A DNA stretch of 64,000 nt. Origin: Strobilurus pachycystidiatus (Eukaryota > Basidiomycota > Agaricomycetes > Agaricales > Physalacriaceae). The notes under the pieces were generated by a model. The model ran no database searches. It saw only the letters and a program-made list of their open reading frames with translations, and was not told the DNA's origin. The stretch is taken from contig JAHLMK010000009.1 of the NCBI GenBank assembly GCA_019915135.1, forward strand, positions 1,426,001-1,490,000. Direction: 5' to 3'. The position numbers were made by a program, and so were the translations under genes. Positions 19,501-32,705 of the stretch are shown here, piece after piece (positions within the stretch are counted from its first letter, which is position 1; each line of letters begins with the position of its first letter).

Positions 19501-21940
19501 TCACGCGTGTTTGTTTGTTGATGCAGCAGTCTCCTGCTTACCTTCCTTCCACCACCACCACCACCACCACTCATCTCTCTCCCTCACGCAGTCGGTCGTC
19601 GCCGCGGCCGCTCTACCTACTGCAAGCCACGACCGTCGCTCACGATTATTGACTCCATTGCCGACCATCCAATGGACTCCACCGCCGTTTGGTACGTTGT
19701 CTCCATTTTTTGCTCTCTCATCCAGTGCGCTGAACACTTCTCAGGCCGATATCACGTCAAGAACGTCTACCCGAGCGTTGGTACGTTATTTCTCATTCCT
19801 CGCCGTCAACCCGTAAGCTGACCGACTTTTCTTTATAGACCGGAAACCCAATTCACGGACATTACATCTCAGCCACGCCCATTTTGAACGCAATGCGCAC
19901 TGCGCTCTTGTCATGGCCGTCTCGTACGTCGCCTGTACCGTGAATTCACTGTCCATGCTGACACGGATATGCGCAGCGTCTCGGACGACGACGAACACTG
20001 CAAGTTCGTCGAAGGCGTCGTCCGCGACACTTACCAGGCTCTCTCAGTCACTCAACTCCGCCGCCATCCCCCCGAACTGGATGCTCGCTCATTGAGCCAC
20101 GGCCCAAACCATTCCCGGACCCACACACGCCGGTGGACTCAATATCGTCGCCGGCTCTCTTGCACGGACACAGCGTTGACGCCGACCGTTGTTTTCGCCA
20201 TGCCGTAGTACCACCAACTGTCGTTGATGGTGAGCAAGTCGTGCCAAGACCGACACGTTCTCCGACAGCTGGAACGCCGTGCTTTCTGTTTCCGTTCCTG
20301 TAAGTCCTTTCCTGGTTGACTTGACTATGCTTTATACTGACCTACCACCCCTCTTTATCTAGATCTTTGTTGGTTCCTCCTCTTGGCACCATGTACGTCG
20401 TCCTCAAGTTTGCCATTGCTGTCCATTCCAATGCACGAGGAAGATCTCACCTCGATATCCGTAGGCTCCATTCCGACGCCGTACCCTCTTCAGCTCACGG
20501 ACATTGTAATCGGCTGTCTGGTCGCACCAGCACAGCGACGACGTCGGAGTAGTTTGTTACACCAACTGGAGCCGACGGTGAGCAAGCAATTTCTTTTCTT
20601 TTTGACGTCTTCGCGATGCTATATCAACGGACCCACTGCCACAGTGAAGTTGGCGCTCTCAATTTCCGCTCTGCTCCCGTCCCAGTTCTCGACATGTACG
20701 TTGCCAACTTCAAGTTGCCACCAGTGTTTATACTGACATGTTTCAGACGACGACGACCACATCCGCGGCCTCGATACCGCCGCCAGCACTGTGCCACCAG
20801 CGCCAGTGGACCCAGTTTCATTGGCTGTTCATTTGCGCTACGAGCCCGGACGTTTTTTGAGAGATGGTGTGCTATAGCCGACGGTGAGTCAGTGGCTCTT
20901 CTTTTGACGCGTCCGTGATGCTTACTGGACTAGAGGACGGACTCGCCCGCCTTGACATACCTGACCAGGACGTCTGCTTCAAGTTGTCCACAGGAGGTAC
21001 GCTGCTCTTGACTGTGTGCAGGATCCGACTCACTTCAATGAATAGGCTCAGGCGTTGTCGTCCTCCGTGCTGATTGTGTCAGCCGGACGTGTTGTTGCAC
21101 TCTTGCGGACGTTGACACTGACAGGCTAGGCAGATCATCGGCGCCGACTTGTTGTACATATTAAGTCCATATGCGCTCACGCCGTCCATTCGTTACTTAC
21201 TCGTTCCTTGAAGCTTGGCTAGACCAAACCCTTTGCTCTGCCTTCGGGACTCGGAAGGATCCAGGTATGTACTACGTCGTTCAGGCACTCTTGTACTGAC
21301 GCGTTCATTGTAGTAGGTCCATGTTTGCTTAACTCATGCTGCCTTAGGGAACGACAAGCTTACGATCCTCATCGTTACCGAATCACTGCAGGTGCGTACA
21401 TAGTCCTTGCGCCCTCCCTTGGTACAACATCCGACATTCTTTCCGTCTTAGGCATATCGTACTTCGTCCGTTCTGGTTCCTTTCGGGAACGATACACGGT
21501 TTGTCTTATGCTTCTCACTTACTTGTCTTCATCTCATATATGTTGCAGACCTTCATGTTACCTCTGCTCGCGCCATCATGCCCTGGACGGTCATACATTC
21601 ACGCTGCCTTCGGGAATGCTGAACGTAGGATCTTGGTAGGTAGTTGGTGTTGATCTCTTCATAGCTTGCCTTGTATGTCCTGCTCGTCTCGTACTGACCG
21701 TGCCACGTTGGATAGGTGTTGTGCGGTTCATCATGATCATCACCGGAGACGTGCGCGCACGTTCGCTGGCCGTTGGCGTGCGTGCGTAGATGGTCTTTCG
21801 TTATTTTGCCTTCGGGAATGCCAGGATTACAATCTTACGCGCTACATACACACGAGGATAGTCGAGCTGCCGCGACGATTAGTGTAGCCATCTTTGCATG
21901 TACAGTAAATTAGGCTGAATATAAGCTTGTTCTCATCCTT
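19493..21940 (+). other. Multi-exon transcript unit with repeated 3' exons, unit 1
   Basis: Predicted introns are 19692-19744, 19781-19838, 19924-19976, 20300-20362, 20580-20644, 20696-20746, 20884-20938, 21264-21313, 21392-21451, 21499-21548 and 21636-21715, with a few less certain ones between. They have GTACGT/GTGAGY/GTAAGT donors and CTGAC-like branches. Exons are 36-250 nt. Starting from the first good ATG (near 19672) the spliced frame stops quickly, so a protein is not evident. Four or five 3' exons carry a copy of CCTTCGGGAA (21241, 21342, 21481, 21608, 21809). Read in one frame these give CLREC/RQ-xYD-like peptides, some with stops. It could be a non-coding RNA gene or a decayed repeat-protein gene. 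Confidence 0.5.
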
Positions 21941-22429
21941 TTCCGTGTGCTCGACCAAGTGTAAGACTGGTCTTATAGAATGAGAGTCTATATGGTATCG
22001 CAACATGTACGGCAGAGAATACTGAACAGTCCAGATGGTATACCGTCTCGGTTGTGACTGGATTGTCGAGTGAATCCACGTCGCATTCTACTGACAGTGA
22101 TTTAATCTACGCCGATTCATTTTGATATTAACCTACCGCTGTGTATGAGGACATGGCTCGTCCATTTGTATCCGGATTCACTGCCTTGACGTGTGAAGTT
22201 CGGTTCAAGTCAAGGTGAGTAGTATGGCGAAGACGAACGATTCGCGGCACGGAGGTGATGTTGAAAATGATTATCATTGATAGTCTACTGTATAAGTGTA
22301 CGCTGCTAGCAATGAAAAGCGAGAGTCTGATTAACGAGGCAGCGCGAAGAGGAAGACCAAGGGGCGGAGGGGTTGAGGGCGGAGATCGATCGAGTGGTGA
22401 GTGGAGCTCTACGTCATCGGCGCTGGGCG

Positions 22430-22560
22430 TGGGCGAAGGGCGTGGGGGCATGGATGGAGGAAGGACCTGAGGAGGGCGCGGAGGGAGGGCGAGGGTGGAG
22501 GGTGTGGAAGGAGGGCGGGGGCGTGGACGAAGGGCGGACGGGCATGGGTCGTCGTAGCGG
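22430..22560. repeat. GGAGGGCG-rich tract, unit 1
   Basis: Short degenerate G-rich words, fewer than in copy 0. It lies inside minus ORFs 22409-22900 and 22414-22743 (proline/serine-rich in both overlapping frames), which I read as a composition effect. Confidence 0.6.
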
Positions 22561-24198
22561 AAGGGATTGGTCTTGAGAAGGACCGCAAACGGCGACGCGC
22601 TGGGGTGTTGGAGGGAGACGTCGTGTCTCGAGAGGGGGCGAGGGCAGTCGAAAGCCGGATCCGAGGTGTGGAGGGCGTGCGTCGAGTGCAGGGCGTGGAG
22701 GGGAAGAGGGCTCGGAGGGACGACTCACAGATGACGATGGCATGACGCAGGGCCGGCGATGGATCCTGCTCGTGGGGGACGGTGGGCTGTAGCGATAGCT
22801 TGTATATGCTGCTGCTGGCGGCGTCCATTACGAGGGGAGGGGGCAGACCAGCTTGACGGTCGATTAAGTCCCTAGGCGTGCGAATTTGATCCGTTGTCAT
22901 CTCACGAATTCACGTACCGCTTTCAGGCATCGATTCTCGATCCCATTCAGTTTGCAAATCCATCTCCTCTGCTTACTCGGGACAGAACACCATGGCAGCG
23001 CAAATGCACTCTACTCATTCGCTTTCTGTTTTCTCATTTCACCAAAGACTCACTTAGCTTCACTCGGCCTCGGCCACCCGCATTGCAAGCCTGCAGGCTG
23101 CATACCACGCTAGCCGTGTATAGTTTTGAGCTGCTTGTCGATCCTGTCGTCATGCCCAGCAGCGAAAACTCCCTCGCATCCGACCCAGACCACGACCCGA
23201 GCACTTCTTCGCCATTCTCTCCCGGCTCACTGTTCTCTCAACCCCCGTTGTGATTCAATTACTTACGACAATGTGACTCCGAGAAGGAAGGGCGAACATG
23301 CGAGCTCACCACCCACCCAACAGTTGAGTAATAAGTATTAGATACCTCTCCCGAGCCTGCAAGGCATCACCGACGACGATGGACATTGGAGCAGGTCCTC
23401 TTCATCATCAAATCACCGCGAAGCCCCGTGGCTGTGCCCTGATTGCTAGATCACCGGCTCGGTTCGCTTCTAGAGTGACAGTGGGACGTCGCCCGTCGAG
23501 TGCAAAGCCTCAGATGCACCGAATCTAGCGGAGAGCAGCCTCTCCAACTTGAACACGCGAAGATCCCATCCAGGGGGAGAGCACCGCCTTGATCATTGAT
23601 CTCTGATGGGTGCCAATCCGACTCCCGCTGCAGCTTCCAAACACAATCGGAAACAGGAGGATTTGCAGGTTCTTCGCTGGAAGGAGTTGTTGGACTGCAA
23701 CGTTCCATCCAAATGAATGAACTGTCCACCGCCTCCTCTTGATGGAATCAAAGATTGCATAGCCCCGGGAGTACGCATCTGGGATGGTCAGCGCCCTCGG
23801 TGACTATCATGATAGAGTGACGCGATGATAAGTTCACCACCGCCTGGATCAGCATCAACAGAACAAGACAAAGTCCTCCTGAGTGGACAGCTTCGGGACA
23901 GTGATAGGGCCACCGGATCCGGATGGATGCGCCACTAGATCCGTAAGAGTTGGAGAACAGCGGCCACTCGATCCGCGGACAAAGGACCTGGCAACCAGCC
24001 TGATAGAGTGAGTGTGCACCTAAACAGCTACCGCCACGCGTGAAGCAGGATCAACGACAAATGTACCACGCATCCATAACTACACCTCCAAAGCTGAAAC
24101 GGACTCGGAGCTGCCAATCGTCCCCCACTCTGATCCGCTAACTTAATGAACCGCGAACGTTTCACATCGTACATCGTATTTCCCCCGAGCTATCATAC

Positions 24199-24647
24199 TC
24201 ATACATACGGGGGGCCGAGTGCTGCATGTCATGTATGTCAGTCACAGGAAGGAGGATACGACGGGGACTTACCCTGCCTGAACACCCCCAGCGTGAACTC
24301 CACCACCAAAAGCAACACCCCGCCTCCCGGTGCGAGTCGCAGCACTTTTGGTAGGAACCCCTTGTACAGCGCGCCCGCGCCCTCCTCCCGGAATATCGTC
24401 ACCAGCGCGGGGTAGGTCCAGTTGTACTTGGGCGTCACACCGGGCACCTTGGCCGTCCCTTGTATCCGCGACTTCACCACGTCGAATCTACCAGCCGTTA
24501 GCAAAGCAAACCATGGAGGGGTTGAAGGAAAGGCGTACGGCGTATTCACAACGGTCCCCGCGAATCCACCAATAGAGCCGGAGATGAAGTTATTCATGAG
24601 CTGCCCCTGCTGCGTCTCCGCGGGCGGGAGGAGCGAGCGCACTTGGA
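24199..24647 (-). pseudogene. 5'-truncated ODC carrier fragment, unit 2
   Basis: Same structure and same breakpoint as 13434-13882: three terminal exon pieces and two introns, with the start and first two thirds absent. Confidence 0.92.
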
Positions 24648-24736
24648 GCTAGGCACCTTGGCTGTTACTCTCACGTTGCTCACGGTACATATATGGTTCA
24701 CACGTGTAGGTAGGCTAGGGGTGGGTGGCTGGATTG

Positions 24737-24752
24737 CCCCCCCCCCCCCCCC
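24737..24752. repeat. C-run (16 C), unit 2
   Basis: One C shorter than the copy in unit 1. Confidence 0.9.
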
Positions 24753-24810
24753 TGCGCGCGCAATATTCGCACACACCCGCGCGCGGCCCCGCACACATGT
24801 GCATGGGTTG

Positions 24811-24846
24811 CGGTTTTGATTCTGGCGGGGCGCCCCGCCAAAACCG
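24811..24846. other. Strong GC hairpin/palindrome, unit 2
   Basis: The 16-bp palindrome core is at 24824-24839 with the same flanking arms as in unit 1. Confidence 0.75.
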
Positions 24847-24874
24847 TCAATTTTCAGGAATCGGGCACAAACTT

Positions 24875-24888
24875 GGGTTAGGGTTAGG
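24875..24888. repeat. Short TTAGGG-type stretch, unit 2
   Basis: GGGTTAGGGTTAGG, as in unit 1. Confidence 0.5.
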
Positions 24889-26714
24889 CACTCACAACTG
24901 ACAGGGATTCGTGCTCCCGGCCCCGTTGGAGCATGTGTGTAGGGTCGCTGTGAAGGTCAGTCTAGTTCTTCAAGAAGTCCGATTTTTATGCCTGCCCAGA
25001 CGTTAGAACTGCGGCTAAGTGAGCAGTGAGGGAACTTACTTCAAGGCAAATGTGGCGCATTTTGCTCTGTAAGTGATTTCTTGTTAGAGTGGTTTGAAGA
25101 CGGCAGCAGAATGTACTTACATAGAAAATACATCGATTTTTGTCAAAACTGCAAAGTCTGCGTCAGAAAGAACGGCAACATGACGAGAATCAAACTCTCT
25201 GACAAGATTCCGCGTTAGGTCTTGCACAAGGAACGGATCAAATCAAGAGACTCACCGTATCTCGCGGTGAATGAACGGACCTGGATTTGGGAGGAGGACC
25301 CAAGCTTGGCCTGGATCAGTAAGGGTTAACGGAGATGGTGGCGGAACGATAGCTTGCCAGGATCAAAACAAGACACATCAATGATCGTCGCCGTCACGGG
25401 ACCTGTACAAACCTAGTCAGAAACGTATACCACACACATGCATCACAGCGCAGAGGTGGCCAGCCTCTGAGTTGTGGTGCACGGGTGTAGAGTACGGATA
25501 ATGGGAGATGAGAGATGGAAGGACACCGCGATGAACTCCGACTTGGTGACGACAAGCTTGAGCTGGGCTGTCGGAGGGAATTCACAGGTGTGTGAGCTCG
25601 TATGGAGTGGCGAATGTTGCTGACTTGCATAGAATGTGAGGTGAGGGTCCGGACAATGACTCGCTGGAACAGTGTCTGACGTTCGAGAGCATATGGCGCG
25701 GCACATCTATCTAGGTAAGCTTAGCAGGCAACAGAACAAGAGCTGGAGAGCTTACCAGAACTTGAGGGCCTCCAGGACAGCACGTTTAACATCACTCATA
25801 GTCCCGACCAACGACGACGTCAAGGCATTCTTCAGCTTTGGTCCTTGGACGGAGATGAGAACACTGGAGACGGGAGCACTAAAAGGTGACTTACCAGCGC
25901 TGCGGGAGGATACTAGGTGTTGGGAACAGCGCATCATAGTGGAGAGGTGGTGGTAGGTGGAAGAGACACTGAAGGAGAGTCACACAGAGTGACTGGAACA
26001 CTCTGCGCGATCGCAGAATCAACAAGCTCCCGGGGATAGCTTTTGGCGCGTAAACTCACGTGCACCGCGTCTCGAATCTAGGCGCAGTCGTTGAAAACCC
26101 GTTTACGGCAGTCGCAGGCTTGGCAACAAATTACGCCACGTAAGCTTACATTCAGTTCTTCACTGTTTTAGTTCAATCTTGCATCGTTCGGAAGAGCTCT
26201 TTCCCAGCCTCCAAGACATGTACAATATCTCGCCAACAGCGCCCAGAGATGTACTCTGAGAGGTCAAACTTGTGTAGTGCATTTCAAAGCAGTATGACAA
26301 CTGATGCGCCGTGCACCGGCTCTTGCGTACCTTGCTATTCTGGGCATGGGAGTGATCTCACTTCAGTGTCCGGATGGCAAGGTTTCTTTGGAAACTTTTT
26401 ACATCACTCAATGCGGAATAGTGGGCGTGATCTCTCAGCAAAAACGGGATGATAACTTGAGCTCAACGGAGAAAGAAAACTGAGAAATACGAGTCGGGCA
26501 GGGTCTCAGGGTCTTACGGAATCCATAGATCAGCTCAGGAGCCTGCGGAGGGCTTGTAATTGCGTGACGACGCAGCAGACAACCCTGGAACTCACTTACT
26601 TCCCTCCACCACTCCCCCGCGGTCCTTCACGGTCAACGAACGCGACAACTACGAAACGGTCAGCATAGCGTTGCTCTCAAATTGAGGAGTGTACTGACTG
26701 TTCAGCAGGAAAAA

Positions 26715-26737
26715 GGACGACGCCTCCGGCGTCGTCC
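26715..26737. other. GC hairpin, 10-bp stem, TCC loop, unit 2
   Basis: Same hairpin as 15951-15973. A second one (GGCGGC-TTC-GCCGCC) follows at 26767-26781. Confidence 0.8.
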
Positions 26738-26868
26738 CAGAAGAGCTACAAGCTCGAGAACAGAACGGCGGCTTCGCCGCCTCCTCCTCGCTACCGGATC
26801 GCTCCAAAACACGCAAGCACCTCTGATCTGTTGGACAGTGACGTGTGAGATCGCTCGCCGCAGGGCTT

Positions 26869-29800
26869 TTTTTTTCCGGAAAAAAGTGAGATTTTCCGCT
26901 GTTTTTGGAGGTCATTTTTGACTTACTTTTTGAGATCTTGATGTCGTTTTGGACGTCGCTGAGAAACATTCAGGCTCGATGCATTATGGTGCGCGTTGGA
27001 GGGCGGGAGCCGCGACGCTGAGATTGCGCTAGGTTAGAGGTGCGTACTGCAACTCGTTCAAAAGATAGACCACTTACTGCGAAAGTAGCGCCTGCGGCGC
27101 CCAAAATCTGTTCACCCTTCGAATGGTTTCTGTCTTCGACGCTGTTCTGCGACACCGTCAGACACCAGAGGCGCAAAGAGTTGTCCAAAACGGTACGTTT
27201 ACCGTCATTTGAAAGCTTGAACCATCTCAATTTCTTCTAGATTTGAGATACGCACGCGCCGCCTTTGGCGGCGGAGCTGGAGACGTCCGGGTTATGCTAA
27301 GCCTCTAACCACCCACCCCGCCATCACGCCGTCCAGTCCGCCCCTCTGCACTCGCCAGGTTTGCGCTACCACCCAGTTTCGGCGGCAAAGCCGCAGTCTC
27401 CGGAGCTCTGGACCATCTTGGACCTGCGTCTTCAGGTCGCCACAACCCCCAGATTCCGGAATTGATGGTAATTTGGATCTGGAATTGGGTCAGCGGGAAT
27501 CGGTATCCGTGCACGAGAGGTACGTTACCTTCTTCTCATCCCTGTCTTCCTGGGCTGATGGTCTGGGCTGGAGGTCGGTACGTGTATTCATTCGACGAGA
27601 CGGAGCGCTAATCGTACCGTGAAGGCAGCAAACGCCGAACACGATGCTGCTGAGTGCCCGTTTCCCGCTGTCGTTGAGGTTTGCGCGCGTCAGTACCAAG
27701 GATCTAACAGGGCTCGAAATCTGTCGGAGGATTGACGGCTACCAATGCAACGGTAAGTTTACCAGTCTAAGCCCTGAACCATTCCGTCTCACCTAGCTCT
27801 CGTGGCGGCTTTGCCGCCCGCTCCACAGTCCCACGGCTCCCGTCACGCTCCAGGCATCCGTTCGTAGGCCAATACAGTCTGGGGCACTGGAAATTGATGG
27901 CGATTCAGATCTGGACGCTTTCGGTTAGCGGGAATGTTACTGTGGCCCCGGAAAATGAAAGAGGTACGTTACCTTCCTACATCCCTGTATTCCTGTTTTA
28001 ACGGCATCCAAATCCAGGTGGTTCGAATCAGCGAGGAGTGTGGAGGACGCGGCGCTGAGCTCGCTGCGCGAGCGTTGGACTTTAGAAGGCGGTGGCGCGA
28101 TCTTCAAGGTGAGTCAGCGTCAGTTTCGATTCGGCATTGCTTGAAGTCTTACGGTAGCCTCAGAAAGCTTCTAACAGTGTGTACCAACCTCCGTCGGAAC
28201 ACGCAGTACCCTGGGCGTCCCTAGGGAACAATATTAAGTTACGCCACATATCCCCGAGAAGTACGTACCATTCACTTTGGGGCATGACAAATTCTGTTCC
28301 TGGGACGATATGACAAAGACGTACGCTTGGCTGGCGAGTTTTAATGCTGTCCAGTGACACGTAGGCGAATTTCGAAAGACGCGGAGATGTCGACTTGGAA
28401 ACAGGTGGCGCCGCAGGCGCCACAGGCGGACCGGTAGACGTTGGAGAAGATCGATTCGCAGTATTATCAGTCAGTTTGTAGCTCATCAGAGTCTGAAAAA
28501 TAACACATCTTGTCATTCTATGTTTGCGTGAAAATGACGAACAACTGGGCACTTACCTTTCGAGCCCGTACACAAGACTCGGCCACCGAGGAAGCTACAA
28601 TCGACGGCCGTGAGGCAAGAAGGACCCTAGAAAGTTAGCGAGGGAGTGCCTACATACCATACCGATACATCAGTGAACCTTGAACGCCGGCGATAGATCT
28701 GAGTTCACCATTACACGAGGATCTCGTTTTACGGAAATAGGAATGTACCAGAACACCTTGGCGAAAAGAAAGTTCCATCTGTCTCCGGGGTTCATTCGAT
28801 TTGTCCTGGAATCAAAAGTCCGGACCCTTACCTTTACGTTCGCGGTATTTCCAGGCCGGCGAACGCTGTCTATGTTGAGATATCATCCTGACTTGCGTGG
28901 AGAGTGCGGTAGTTTGTTTGTAGCGTAGAGGACTCGCAGAGACTCGGAGACGAGCGGAAATGGTCGTGGTTTGAGTACAAGTTCCAAATCAGGAACCGCA
29001 AGTGATGGCCATCACTTGAACTTCAACCACGACCTCCGCATGCTCATTTTCGCTCCGTCCGCTTCATCTGACGAATATGGCCTGGATTCTCGACGTGGGT
29101 GCTCAAACGCCTCGGGAGCACAATCAGACAAACACGTAAGTTGAATTCCGTCCAAATTTGGAACGGAAAACGCGCGCCAAGTCTGAGATTTCGCGTCCTC
29201 TTGTTCTGGCACGATTACTGGACCCTGCGAATGGATGAGATTTGGATTATCGCGAGATATGACGCGTTGTGGGCGCTGCCAATCTTATCTCATCGCGGAT
29301 GCGGGGCCGCCAATGACGCCGGCGCTGCTGGCGGTCTTCTCCTCCGTCCCGCGCTGCTCGCCCAGTCTTGGCGCGCCTCCGAATGGCTTACGACTGACTA
29401 CTTTTAGAGAACTGTCTTGCCAGTTCTCGGCCGCTTACTGTGCGGCTCAGCCTCAGTCATCGTCTTCAACGACGGCGCTGACTGCCGATTGCATTTCCTT
29501 CTGACATGTATACTAAATGGTATGTTCCTTCGCGTCCTTCTCCGTCGGCTGTGCGCCTTGCTGATTGATGTCTCATTGTTATCAGCCAATGGAAGACTGC
29601 GCCAAGCCGCGCTGCCCGCGCTTGTGTACGCGCCCAGATGCATTGGACTATTTGCATGTCAACGGCGTCTTCGTTTATTGCTTCTCCTTGACGCCGTCCA
29701 TCCGCATCAGACGGTCAGGGTCTTCTCTGATGCGAATGAGGGGTCTCTACTGAAACGCTCCCAGCACTTTGGTTCTGGGAAGATTCATGGAGAGTTTGGA

Positions 29801-30066
29801 TTCGCCAGTACTTTCTTGGACACGCAAAGTAAGTCTCATTGAGAATACTCTTCTTTGAATCAACGGTTGATTGATCTCAGACTCGCAGTAAATTTGGACT
29901 GGATACCTTCACGCAAGGTCAGGAGTCGACTTGAGGTCAGGGCGCGCCATCTCGGATAGCAACGCCGGCTAAGTGGCGTCAATTTCGATTTGCCCTCAAC
30001 GTAAGTTCCTAGCGCCAAACGACGCTGTTCTTCCCCACCCTGAGGTTAATAAATGTATGAATCTAG
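26869..30066 (+). other. Splice-site-rich region without clear ORF, unit 2
   Basis: Identical in layout to 16105-19301, with the one noticed SNP (28915). It includes GC hairpins at 27257-27273, 27804-27818 and 28405-28423. Confidence 0.5.
28961..29034. repeat. Inverted repeat around a 20-bp palindrome, unit 2
   Basis: The inner palindrome at 28999-29018 is identical to the other copies. Confidence 0.8.
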
Positions 30067-30257
30067 GCCTTGCGGAGCTCGAACGGATTTTCCGGGCAAT
30101 ATAACTTGTGCGGGGAGAGGATATGGGGTCAACCCGCCTCTCTCTCCACTTTCTTCCTTCCTTTTCGTTTCGTCCTCTGCCATTCTCATTTCTGTGAGTC
30201 CACCCATTTCTTTTTTCGGGAGATATATTTTTCGGAGCGGCCGGAGGGCGCGACTTG

Positions 30258-30265
30258 TATATAAG
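30258..30265 (+). promoter_or_regulatory. TATA box of repeated transcript, unit 2
   Basis: TATATAAG with the same flanks as 19493-19500. Confidence 0.7.
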
Positions 30266-32705
30266 TCACGCGTGTTTGTTTGTTGATGCAGCAGTCTCCT
30301 GCTTACCTTCCTTCCACCACCACCACCACCACCACTCATCTCTCTCCCTCACGCAGTCGGTCGTCGCCGCGGCCGCTCTACCTACTGCAAGCCACGACCG
30401 TCGCTCACGATTATTGACTCCATTGCCGACCATCCAATGGACTCCACCGCCGTTTGGTACGTTGTCTCCATTTTTTGCTCTCTCATCCAGTGCGCTGAAC
30501 ACTTCTCAGGCCGATATCACGTCAAGAACGTCTACCCGAGCGTTGGTACGTTATTTCTCATTCCTCGCCGTCAACCCGTAAGCTGACCGACTTTTCTTTA
30601 TAGACCGGAAACCCAATTCACGGACATTACATCTCAGCCACGCCCATTTTGAACGCAATGCGCACTGCGCTCTTGTCATGGCCGTCTCGTACGTCGCCTG
30701 TACCGTGAATTCACTGTCCATGCTGACACGGATATGCGCAGCGTCTCGGACGACGACGAACACTGCAAGTTCGTCGAAGGCGTCGTCCGCGACACTTACC
30801 AGGCTCTCTCAGTCACTCAACTCCGCCGCCATCCCCCCGAACTGGATGCTCGCTCATTGAGCCACGGCCCAAACCATTCCCGGACCCACACACGCCGGTG
30901 GACTCAATATCGTCGCCGGCTCTCTTGCACGGACACAGCGTTGACGCCGACCGTTGTTTTCGCCATGCCGTAGTACCACCAACTGTCGTTGATGGTGAGC
31001 AAGTCGTGCCAAGACCGACACGTTCTCCGACAGCTGGAACGCCGTGCTTTCTGTTTCCGTTCCTGTAAGTCCTTTCCTGGTTGACTTGACTATGCTTTAT
31101 ACTGACCTACCACCCCTCTTTATCTAGATCTTTGTTGGTTCCTCCTCTTGGCACCATGTACGTCGTCCTCAAGTTTGCCATTGCTGTCCATTCCAATGCA
31201 CGAGGAAGATCTCACCTCGATATCCGTAGGCTCCATTCCGACGCCGTACCCTCTTCAGCTCACGGACATTGTAATCGGCTGTCTGGTCGCACCAGCACAG
31301 CGACGACGTCGGAGTAGTTTGTTACACCAACTGGAGCCGACGGTGAGCAAGCAATTTCTTTTCTTTTTGACGTCTTCGCGATGCTATATCAACGGACCCA
31401 CTGCCACAGTGAAGTTGGCGCTCTCAATTTCCGCTCTGCTCCCGTCCCAGTTCTCGACATGTACGTTGCCAACTTCAAGTTGCCACCAGTGTTTATACTG
31501 ACATGTTTCAGACGACGACGACCACATCCGCGGCCTCGATACCGCCGCCAGCACTGTGCCACCAGCGCCAGTGGACCCAGTTTCATTGGCTGTTCATTTG
31601 CGCTACGAGCCCGGACGTTTTTTGAGAGATGGTGTGCTATAGCCGACGGTGAGTCAGTGGCTCTTCTTTTGACGCGTCCGTGATGCTTACTGGACTAGAG
31701 GACGGACTCGCCCGCCTTGACATACCTGACCAGGACGTCTGCTTCAAGTTGTCCACAGGAGGTACGCTGCTCTTGACTGTGTGCAGGATCCGACTCACTT
31801 CAATGAATAGGCTCAGGCGTTGTCGTCCTCCGTGCTGATTGTGTCAGCCGGACGTGTTGTTGCACTCTTGCGGACGTTGACACTGACAGGCTAGGCAGAT
31901 CATCGGCGCCGACTTGTTGTACATATTAAGTCCATATGCGCTCACGCCGTCCATTCGTTACTTACTCGTTCCTTGAAGCTTGGCTAGACCAAACCCTTTG
32001 CTCTGCCTTCGGGACTCGGAAGGATCCAGGTATGTACTACGTCGTTCAGGCACTCTTGTACTGACGCGTTCATTGTAGTAGGTCCATGTTTGCTTAACTC
32101 ATGCTGCCTTAGGGAACGACAAGCTTACGATCCTCATCGTTACCGAATCACTGCAGGTGCGTACATAGTCCTTGCGCCCTCCCTTGGTACAACATCCGAC
32201 ATTCTTTCCGTCTTAGGCATATCGTACTTCGTCCGTTCTGGTTCCTTTCGGGAACGATACACGGTTTGTCTTATGCTTCTCACTTACTTGTCTTCATCTC
32301 ATATATGTTGCAGACCTTCATGTTACCTCTGCTCGCGCCATCATGCCCTGGACGGTCATACATTCACGCTGCCTTCGGGAATGCTGAACGTAGGATCTTG
32401 GTAGGTAGTTGGTGTTGATCTCTTCATAGCTTGCCTTGTATGTCCTGCTCGTCTCGTACTGACCGTGCCACGTTGGATAGGTGTTGTGCGGTTCATCATG
32501 ATCATCACCGGAGACGTGCGCGCACGTTCGCTGGCCGTTGGCGTGCGTGCGTAGATGGTCTTTCGTTATTTTGCCTTCGGGAATGCCAGGATTACAATCT
32601 TACGCGCTACATACACACGAGGATAGTCGAGCTGCCGCGACGATTAGTGTAGCCATCTTTGCATGTACAGTAAATTAGGCTGAATATAAGCTTGTTCTCA
32701 TCCTT
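30258..32705 (+). other. Multi-exon transcript unit with repeated 3' exons, unit 2
   Basis: Duplicate of 19493-21940; all predicted splice sites and all five CCTTCGGGAA-type motifs are present at +10,765. Confidence 0.5.

Larger units (their letters stand above)
12404..23168. repeat. Tandem unit copy 1 (10,765 bp)
   Basis: Every landmark recurs at +10,765 (or +10,764 between the C-run and the T-run). Noticed differences from copy 2 are C18150 versus T28915, 17 versus 16 C at 13972/24737, and 8 versus 9 T near 16103/26867. Left of 12404 the identity stops (the preceding bases differ by substitutions). The unit contains the ODC 3' fragment, hairpins, the cruciform-like palindrome and two splice-rich transcript regions. 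It contains no recognisable transposase, helicase or reverse transcriptase. Confidence 0.95.

Noticed and set aside
19545..19575. Poly-His peptide (seven His) in ORFs at 19490 and 30255
   Set aside because: It is the translation of a (CCA)n microsatellite in the leader behind the TATA box. The frame is not preserved as a gene in copy 0.
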